Source of the DNA: Dendrocalamus latiflorus
Lineage: Eukaryota > Streptophyta > Magnoliopsida > Poales > Poaceae
DNA: 64,000 nucleotides
Reading direction: 5' to 3'
Assembly (NCBI GenBank): GCA_017311315.1
Contig: CM029626.1
Span: 32,296,869 to 32,360,868 of the forward strand
Shown here one piece after another: positions 57,104 through 64,000 of the stretch; position 1 is the first letter of the stretch, and the number at the start of each line of letters is the position of its first letter. The position numbers and the translations under genes were made by a program. Below the pieces are notes generated by a model. The model saw only the letters and a program-made list of their open reading frames with translations, was not told the DNA's origin and ran no database searches.

Positions 57104-58790
57104 GTTAGGACTTGAGTTCTACACATAATGCGTACATTTTTACTTTACCGAATAAATCCTATAGCTTATATTCTTAACATTTTGAGATGTAGTATTTTAT
57201 AGGGTTCTAATGGACAATTGTTTGAATTATTAACTTCTCTCGCTTAGCTTAATAATCTGTTAGAGCGCATGATTATTTAATTGCCCAAGTAATATTTAGC
57301 TTGACAGACTTAAGGAAATTATTGGCATTTATACATACACTTACTTACAATATTTTGAATCATTTTAAGGCTGGCGAATTCCTTTTATTTATAAAATAAA
57401 TTTTATTTTAGCTTCATACATGCACAATTCAAGCAATGGTTGAGTTTTATGTACATATAACATCATATGCCAAAGATCATTATTAATTTAACCTACCACT
57501 AAGGTTCAACTATCGACGACATGTTAATAGCAAGAATTAGATTTTAGTAGAGCCTATGACTATCATGCGAGTTTCTCGCACAATTATTGGCTGGTTTCTT
57601 ATATCACCTCTATTTCTATCAAATTTGTATTTTGGCCAAGATTGCTAATAAAAAGGAACACATCAAATTATATATTCTAGTAACACAAAACTAATTTGAT
57701 TGTCCTACTTTGCTTGCCATTTACCCTTAGCAACCTTGATTATTGTTTACAAATATAGAATTATATTTTTGCCACTACCTCTAATTAAACTTGTGTTTTA
57801 ATTTACATTCTAACAAATTATTTAACCTTCACCTAATTATTTCCCTTAATCACTTAATTGTTCATATGCATATAATTCTACATTTTGTTTATATATATAA
57901 ATTTTATTTGAACCCAAATCAATTATCTTAGCTTCCTTGATTTATTTCCTAAATATTTCCTATTTAAAATATGCTAAAAAATAATAACAAAACGTGTAGA
58001 ACCAGGGATTCGAACACGGGATCTGTGCGTTCATGCGTGACGCGGCTAACCATCTAGGCACTGGGCTGTTAGCAGCTTACTGGAGGGGGTAACATAGAAG
58101 AAATGAGCGGGTGGATGGGGACCAAAACAAAGGAGGCAGAGGCCGAAATAGGGGAGAGCGGCGGCGCTAGGTAGATGGCGGCTTTGCCGGAGGGGCTAGG
58201 GGGACCACCAAAATGGATCAAGGGGGAGGCGAGCAAGCCACAAGAGGCAGTGCATCAGCTGGGGCAGAGTCATGGGTGGTCGATTGTGGCAGGGCGTGGC
58301 TGGGCATGGGTGGCTGCGAGGGCGGTGACGGCTGGAGGGGATGAGGAAGAAGGTAGGGGGAGCGTAAGCTTGCGTGGACCACAGGGATACTCACCAACGA
58401 GTTGGCGGGGCCGGAGGGGGACCGAGGCTGGCCGGCATCGTGCATGGGCGGCTGCGTAGAGGGGGTCACCGTGGGAAGAAACTCTCAGGCAAAGGTTGTG
58501 TTAGCCAGCGATTGGGGGATGTTGAGGACGGTGAGGAGATACTCTAATGGTGAGGAATTGGACTGGAGTGCTCTGGACAAGGAATGGTGTCATCAGTGGC
58601 TATTTTGGTCGGAATAGGAAGGGATGGCGGTGCGACGAGCCCTAGTGCTTGGATTTCCAATTGGTTTTGGGGGAGATAAGGAGGAGAGCGGAAACACAGA
58701 ATGACACACTCAATTTAGCAAGAGGATCACCGGAAGTCTGGGGACAACGACGGGGCGGGTTGGCTAGTGCGTACATGTTACGACCACTCG
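57104..58790. other. Unassigned AT-rich then G-rich DNA
   Basis: 57104-57960 is AT-rich with no ORF. 58130-58660 is G-rich, and its short ORFs (58175-58617) look like composition artefacts. The layout (AT-rich, tRNA-like phrase, G-rich) recalls the minus-strand LTR B between 25800 and 27300, so a diverged LTR is possible. I cannot show direct homology. Confidence 0.35.
57995..58080 (-). other. tRNA-like sequence with box B
   Basis: The minus strand contains TGTTCGAATCCCTGGTT, close to the pol III box B (GGTTCGANTCC), preceded by ATGGTTAGCCGCGTCACG, which could be a decayed box A. No cloverleaf forms, so it is not a working tRNA gene. It may be a SINE head or an LTR tRNA-like segment. Confidence 0.35.
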
Positions 58791-59205
58791 ATTGAACGTG
58801 GTCATAACCGTCTGTCACCCGACCGCTTGGTTATGCCTGCTAGTTGCGATCACTCGACCGACAACTGATCAATCAACTGCTTGATGCGATCGCTCTGTAC
58901 GACACTAGATCAACATCCTTCTTGTCTCGATTGCTCAGTACATCAGCTCTGCATGTGGTCATGACTTCCTTTTGCCTGTCGATTTCAGTCGTTCGACCAC
59001 CACCCGAACGAGTACCCACTGAAGACAACACAGTGCGCAGAAAATAGAGGAAGAATGGTGATGCTCTAGAAGTGACCGGAGATGAAGAAAACTACTCTAT
59101 TATTTCATCATCGAGATCTTGGCTACAAAGCGCCTCACAGCACCCCTAAAAACCTTCTCCACGAAAGCCCTAAAACTCTATTCCACTAGCCTACAGCACC
59201 CCCTG

Positions 59206-59214
59206 TATTTATAG
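59206..59214 (+). promoter_or_regulatory. TATA-like box of the plus-strand LTR
   Basis: tatttatag in a C-rich context resembles the TATTTATAG core of many grass LTR promoters. The motif is near-palindromic, so strand rests on the LTR orientation. Confidence 0.4.
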
Positions 59215-60440
59215 CCAACGCACAAAGCCGTGTCCAACACAAACACCTCAAGTCATGTCCCAAACCACCTGGACACGAGATCTTATCCCTTCCTCAAATC
59301 AAGGGACCCGAAACCCTTTCCTAACATGGGTTTTAACCAACTCATATAGATCATGGACTCCATCCACAACTCCATACGACACCCACGACAAAACATCCAG
59401 GATATCCCCTCCTGTACCTTCATCGTGCACCATCACCATGTACTCTTGCGTGAGCCCAATCACCTCGCATGACCACCTAACCGCCTAGACCTCATATTAT
59501 CACCTCCTAGTCCCGGTCTTCCTTGTCACCGATCGTAACCATCTCCACGCTTCCACGCAGCATCCACCTTTGACCTCCATGTGCTCTAGCATCGTGTGAC
59601 CTCACGACCACTTGGACCTCAGATTACCCCCTCCTAGTCCCGGTCCTATTCGTCACCTACCGTGGTCGCTTCCATACCCACTTGCACATGCAAAGACCAA
59701 AGAAACCATCTCCAAGCAACACACATTAGTAAAACACACCCTTGTCTATCCCCAGACAAGATCTAAACCTCCTATGACCATCTCCCAAGTCGTTTACGAC
59801 TGCACTATTCCATTGCTACCACTTACGACCATGCACAAGATCATTTATGACTGCTCTGTTCTATCGCTACCACCTACGACCATGAACCAAGTCAATTACA
59901 ACCTTTCTGGTCTATCACTAACTGAAACAGATCATTAGACCACCTACTATCATCGCTAACTTGTTGTACCGACTACCGAGTCACAGCCGCAACACATACT
60001 CGAAACCAACCACCGACCGCAACTCATACTCGAAGCCGACCACCAACCACACGCCGTGGTCATGAAACCACTTCTACCGAGTACCGAGTCCTCTGACTAC
60101 GAGTACCTCAGCCAACGACCATCCACCATCGACCACCATTCACCGACCAGTCTACCACTGGTCCAACACAAGTACTTGACGTACCCGAAGATCACAAGAG
60201 TGAAGCACTCGTATCGACTATGAAGTCTTACGAGTATCGACCGTGAAGCCAACGGCAATCGATCGCTAAGCCATCGACTACCAAAGACAGACAATAGACT
60301 AGAAAGTCTACGAGTATTGACAAGACTGCCAAAACTTCGACCATGAAGGTAGTCTACAAAACGTACAACAATCAACCACAAGGCCCTAGACTATCGAGTA
60401 CTGTGGTTATGACCATGAAAGAGTACTGTAGCTATGATTA

Positions 60441-60895
60441 CCTGTCGTGGTCATAAAGCTGGAGTCGTACTGCTGTGGTCGAAAGGTGAAGTCGCACTAC
60501 CGTGGTCGAAGCCAGACGTGGTCGAATGTTGAACGTGGTTGAAATCTTCAACGTGGTCGAAAGCTGAACGTGGTCGAAAGTTGAACATGGTCGGAAGCTG
60601 AACATGGTTGCAAGCTTCAACGTGGTCAAAAGCTGAACGTGGTCGAAAGTTGAACTGTGGTCGAAAGCTGAACGTGATCGAAAGCTGAACGTGGTTGAAA
60701 GCATCAACGTGGTCGAAAGCTTCAATGTGGTTGAAGACTGAGCGTGGTCCAAAGCTTGAACGTGGTCGAAGCCTGAGCATGGTCGAAAGCTTCAACGTGG
60801 TTGAAGCCTGAGCGTGGTCGAAAGCTTCAACGTGGTCAAAGCCTGAGTGTGGTCGAAAGCTTCAACGTGGTCGAGAGCTTCAACGTGGTCGAAAG
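60441..60895. repeat. 17/18-bp minisatellite of gtggtcgaaagc(t/tt)(g/c)aac
   Basis: About 25 units alternate between a 17-bp form (gtggtcgaaagctgaac) and an 18-bp form (gtggtcgaaagcttcaac). Variants atggtcg and gtggttg are frequent. Reading frames through it are repeat artefacts. Confidence 0.9.
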
Positions 60896-60974
60896 CTCCT
60901 GCCGGCCACCAAGTCGTAAGAGCTTCTTTCGACCACCAAGTCGTAAAAGCTTCTTCAGTAGTTGTAGTCATGTT

Positions 60975-61205
60975 CATGCCGTGGTCGAATAGCGTCTGTT
61001 TGCCATGGTCGTGTAGCGTCTGTTTGCCGTGGTCGTATAGTCTGTTTGCCATGGTCGTATAGTTGTCTGTCGTGGTCGTAACCTTGTCTGATGTGGTCGT
61101 GACCTTGTCTGATGTGGCCGTAACCTTGTATGATGTGGTCGTAACCTTGTTTGATGTGGTTGTAACATTGTCTGATGTGGTCGTAACATTGTCTGATATG
61201 GTCAT
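60975..61205. repeat. 24-bp then 21-bp minisatellites on the same heptamer
   Basis: 60975-61070 has about four ~24-bp units (catggtcgtgtagcgtctgtttgc). 61072-61205 has six 21-bp units (gtggtcgtaaccttgtctgat). Both start with the heptamer used by the 17/18-bp array. Confidence 0.85.
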
Positions 61206-61734
61206 AAGCGTAATGCCATGGTCGTAACCTTGTCTGAAGTCTGTAATCACTTGAAGCTGAGCAGAAACACTTGAAAGCACGGACATCAATAGCAAATGAC
61301 CAAGTCTTTCACAAACGCAAAATCCAAGACAAACCAAAATGTCAATTATTCATCATATATTAATCTACAATCATCCACATGGTCTAACAAATATGAAGAT
61401 GCAGAAGGAGAGACGTATGGCTTTGACGAAGACTTTTTAGAGTTCTAGATTGCGTTTCCCTAGTCAATTGCTTGTGGTGAATTGATAGGCCATCTTCGAA
61501 GTTTATTTTCAGTAAGGTTTTGTAGTCTCTTTGGTGTAAAGTGGCCTTAATGTTGGTACTCTATTATTGTAAAAAAAATATCTTTGGTTATGTAGTCATT
61601 AGTGTTTGATTGTATGCACTAACTTTGATCTGCAACTAGTTGAAATACACATAGGGTTTGAATTTAGAAATCCGGCCCCGACAAATGTGATGTGTTAATG
61701 CTTTGAAGATTGAGGATACTTGCATAAAATTCTA

Positions 61735-62425
61735 CACATAGATGAAGAAAATCATCTTTTATTATTTACCAGCACTTCTTTAGAAATAACCCATTAAATC
61801 CATTTGGGCCAGGAGCTTTATTAGAGGATAATCTTTGAATAACTTGATCAATCTCGTCCGGCATGAAGGGAACTGAAAGAGACTCAAGTCCCTCCACTCA
61901 GGTAATAAGATCTTCAAGATGAAAGTGCATGACTGCACAAAAAGATATACCGATTCTATTTTTGAAAGAATCCTAAAGAGCTGCCACTTTCTCATAATGT
62001 TCAAAGATGATTCGACCATCAGGGAGGGTCAACTGCGTAATATATTCTACCGAAAATGTTAAGAGGCAATTGCATGAAAGAATTAGATGTTCTCATCTCC
62101 AAATTGAGCCCATCTGGTAATGCATCTCTTCTTCCAATAAAGTTGCTTGTGATGAAGCAGAATCAAAATATGTTTTTTGATCATCTTTCTAAAGGAAATC
62201 TCTTGTATACAAGAAGGCCTCCAGAAGACCCAACAGATGGAGAAAAAACAAATTTGTCAAACCGCCTAGGAGCTAATTTTTTTTTATATAGGAGTGATCA
62301 AAATCTTCTCTTTTGGTCTCTTGAAGACAAAAGACCAAACAGTTACTCTCTTCTATCTTTTCCCTAACTGATCACCACTTTTCATCCGAATTAATTCTAT
62401 GAACATTCCAACATAAAACATTCCA
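61735..62425 (-). pseudogene. LINE (L1-type) ORF2 remnant
   Basis: The minus strand reads endonuclease pieces (CWNVHRIN near 62402-62425; CLQETKRE near 62306-62328; SPSVGSSGGLLV near 62207-62243). It jumps after a deletion to the pre-RT segment (LYWKKRCITRWAQFGDEN, 62090-62150) and the start of RT (IQRLSSNKAPGPNGF, 61797-61845). Several stops and frameshifts are present. ORF2 would nick DNA and prime reverse transcription at the nick. Most of RT and the 3' end are missing. Confidence 0.75.
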
Positions 62426-62698
62426 AATACATCAGCTATTATTAATCATAGGAAATGAAGATGGAGAGAGTTGGGAAGAGCCGCATCACAGACCTAGCCC
62501 CAAGTAAGTCAATTAAACAAGTATTGTTCTAAAACAAAGTATTTCCCAAGCAAAAAACATTGAGCCAACAAAGGTAACTAGACAATATCATTACAGTTCA
62601 AAAACCACAAAATAAGAAGCTAGGCAGGACATGGCCTCAGTCCAGTGGTAAATCATTGGAGGTACTAGATTCATTACCATTGCCGTTGTATTGACTAG
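62426..62698. other. Spacer without genes
   Basis: Low-complexity AT-rich DNA lies between the LINE remnant and the Harbinger-like end. Nothing was recognised. Confidence 0.5.
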
Positions 62699-62735
62699 TT
62701 AGGGTCCTTTTGGTTGGGCTTCCTGGAGGTGCTTT
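62699..62735 (+). mobile_element. Left end of a PIF/Harbinger-like element
   Basis: tta (62699-62701) followed by gggtccttttggttgggc fits the TTA target duplication and GG-starting terminal inverted repeat of plant PIF/Harbinger elements. The right terminal repeat was not found before 64000, so the element runs off the window or has lost that end. Confidence 0.5.
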
Positions 62736-62949
62736 TTCTTCCAAAAAGCCAAAAACTAACCAAAGGGGTGGAAGCAAAAGCTGCTTCTTGGAGAAAGCTA
62801 CTTTGGGTACAGTTCATTTTTCACAGCAGTACCAGAGGTGCTTCCACCGGCTTTCCACGAGAAATTACCCACCTGCCACTGGTTATTTCCTCCATGAACG
62901 CAACGAATCGTTTTTCCTCCCCTTTTCCCCCATCCGCGTGAACTGTCCT

Positions 62950-63175
62950 AGGTCTCGGTTTGGCAGGCGCGTGAGGGCGGGCGCTAGGGTTCGTGCCCGG
63001 CGGCGGCGCTTCTCCGGCCGCTCCGCTCCGCTCCGGCCGCTGCGCTCCGCTCCGACCTCTCTGGTCTCGGCTCGGCAGGCGCGTGAGGGCGGGCGCTAGG
63101 GTTCGTGCCCGGCGGCGGCGCTTCTCCGGCCGCTCCGCGCCCGCCGCCCCAAGCCCGCCGCCCGGGGTCCCTGTA
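62950..63175 (+). repeat. 112-bp GC-rich tandem duplication
   Basis: gtctcggtttggcaggcgcg at 62952 and gtctcggctcggcaggcgcg at 63064 begin two nearly identical units containing ggcggcggcgcttctccggc. Between them is a ctccg-rich stretch. It is placed as the 5' leader of the ORF at 63337. Confidence 0.85.
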
Positions 63176-63192
63176 GCGCCCTCGACCGACAG

Positions 63193-63335
63193 GTAACCCT
63201 CTGCACCTTGTCTTTTTTTTCTCTTCCCCCAATTTGCATGATGCAGCATAAATAGAGCCATGGTTAGCATCTAGAACATCAGCATGGTGTATATGGTGTT
63301 TAGCATTGAATGAAATATTTTTTTTTTGATTCAAG
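63193..63335 (+). other. Candidate 5' leader intron
   Basis: A donor in gacag/gtaacc at 63193 and an acceptor after a T-rich tract (tttttgattcaag) at 63335 would place the ATG two bases into the second exon. The AT-rich body fits a plant intron. Confidence 0.45.
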
Positions 63336-63336
63336 A

Positions 63337-63846
63337 ATGGGTGATAAGGCAGATTGGGGTGATGCCTTTGTGAGGCATTCGATTGATGTCTGCAAAGGAG
63401 AGATAGAAGCTGGGAATAGGCCGATGGGAATTTTTACTAAGACTGGTTGGAAAAATCTGGTATCTAAGTTTGAAGAAAAATCGGGTCAGAAACGAACAAA
63501 GAAACAATTGAAGAACAAGTTAGACAATATGAAAAAGGTCATTGAGCGGGCTTTCGGAGTCTTGAAGCAGAAGTGGCGTATTTTGAAGGGCATGCCAAGT
63601 TTCTCAACTCGTACTCAGAAGCATATCATTCTTGCTTGTCTGGCATTGCATAATTTTATTCGTGACAGCAATTTGCATGATATGGAGTTCAATAGATGTG
63701 ATGCTGATGAGGAGTACTTGCTAGAACAGACATGTGCCACGGCACAAACACAAGGAGATAAGAGTCCAGATGTGGGGAATGAGGATACTATGAATACCAT
63801 TCGCAGTAGGATAGCTGATGCTTTGGTTAGTGCAAGAGGGGGATAA
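63337..63846 (+). CDS. Myb/SANT-like domain fused to Harbinger transposase C-terminus (169 aa)
   Basis: The start chosen is the ATG at 63337 (MGDKADWGDAF), just after the candidate splice acceptor; an upstream ATG at 63310 would lie in the intron. Residues 6-67 resemble the Myb/SANT-like DNA-binding domain of PIF/Harbinger ORF1 and plant L10-interacting-type proteins (FTKTGWKNLVSKFEEKSG). Residues 68-110 match the end of the DDE_Tnp_4 nuclease (VIERAFGVLKQKWRILKGM, LACLALHNFIRD), including the region of the third acidic residue. The first two catalytic Asp blocks are absent, so it cannot be an active transposase. It could bind DNA. The joint is in frame and the ORF is intact. Confidence 0.75.
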   Translation: MGDKADWGDAFVRHSIDVCKGEIEAGNRPMGIFTKTGWKNLVSKFEEKSGQKRTKKQLKNKLDNMKKVIERAFGVLKQKWRILKGMPSFSTRTQKHIILACLALHNFIRDSNLHDMEFNRCDADEEYLLEQTCATAQTQGDKSPDVGNEDTMNTIRSRIADALVSARGG

Positions 63847-64000
63847 TTATGTTGACGGAGGACATCATTATATGAGCCCTATATCTTTTGTAAAATGCGA
63901 TCGTTGTATTTATGTGGACCATATGTTAATGCTAGATGCAAAACTTAGAAAATTTAATTTTCCCTTTCTAAAATGGTCATTTACATGCGAATCAATGAAC
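63847..64000. other. Downstream flank of the fusion ORF
   Basis: No further feature is seen. No terminal inverted repeat or clear polyadenylation signal is present before the window end. Confidence 0.5.

Larger units (their letters stand above)
58791..61683 (+). repeat. Tekay-like LTR, plus strand, motif-rich
   Basis: The right end is clear: 61440-61683 carries the plus-strand form of the conserved Tekay LTR tail (gagttctag, cctagtcaattgcttgtgg, and the final tccggccccgaca). No primer-binding site follows, so it is a solo or partial LTR. The left boundary is uncertain. A TATA-like tatttatag lies at 59206-59214. The body is dominated by gtggtcg/cgaccac motifs. No gene was found. Confidence 0.55.

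Noticed and set aside
57995..58080. Functional tRNA gene
   Set aside because: Box B is good but no cloverleaf or proper acceptor stem can be drawn, so it is kept only as tRNA-like.
58175..58617. Possible small genes in the G-rich stretch
   Set aside because: Overlapping frames on both strands, glycine/tryptophan-rich artefact translations, no recognisable domain.
60438..61337. Repeat-protein ORFs on the minus strand with FDHVEAF and TTTSDKV repeats
   Set aside because: They are direct translations of the 17/18- and 21-bp minisatellites inside an LTR, with no start context or domain.

Overview
This window is plant nuclear DNA, most likely from a large-genome grass. The evidence is dense nested LTR retrotransposons of three lineages with grass-type LTRs, namely Tekay/Del chromoviruses with 3-4 kb LTRs starting TGTAACA, Maximus/SIRE (Opie-like) copia and a Tat/Retand-like gypsy element, plus a LINE remnant and a PIF/Harbinger segment. 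I see no rRNA gene, intact tRNA gene, CRISPR array or bacterial gene. The only candidate host-like coding segment is the Harbinger-related ORF at the right edge. Species cannot be assigned from the sequence alone.

Layout. 1-575 is the start of a copia gag on the minus strand. 1526-11851 is an old minus-strand Tekay-like element (element A) with a broken gag-pol between two diverged LTRs. 11852-13007 holds copia-like LTR sequence with a ~65-bp tandem repeat. 13008-19581 is degraded plus-strand Tekay-like LTR material carrying a copia solo LTR (13809-15322). 19582-20236 is a minus-strand copia LTR. From 20240 a non-autonomous Tat-like element begins: short LTR, gag, a protease remnant, no RT/RNase H/integrase, then three minisatellite arrays (41, 50 and 67 bp) and an antisense gene that starts near 45897 and ends near 28717.

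That Tat element is a stack of later insertions. A Tekay-type solo LTR (B, 24116-27666) sits inside the minisatellites. A copia element (29693-43985, exact 5-bp target duplication gtgcc) splits the antisense gene. A second solo LTR (C, 32763-36613, exact duplication agaag) splits the copia gag. Right of the Tat element lies a young Tekay element (D, 46746-57103) with an almost intact gag-pol. Its 5' LTR has lost the end that carries the TATA box.

57104-61683 contains unassigned AT-rich and G-rich DNA, then a plus-strand Tekay-like LTR rich in the heptamer GTGGTCG, arranged as 17/18-, 24- and 21-bp arrays. 61735-62425 is a decayed LINE ORF2. 62699 to the window end begins with a TTA target site and a Harbinger-like terminal repeat and holds an ORF fusing a Myb/SANT-like domain to the C-terminal end of a Harbinger transposase.

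The best candidates for something unusual are the Tat element with its promoter-bearing, probably spliced antisense gene converging on minisatellites, the Myb/SANT-transposase fusion, and short motifs (GTGGTCG and CGGTCNGACCG) that recur inside unrelated repeats.
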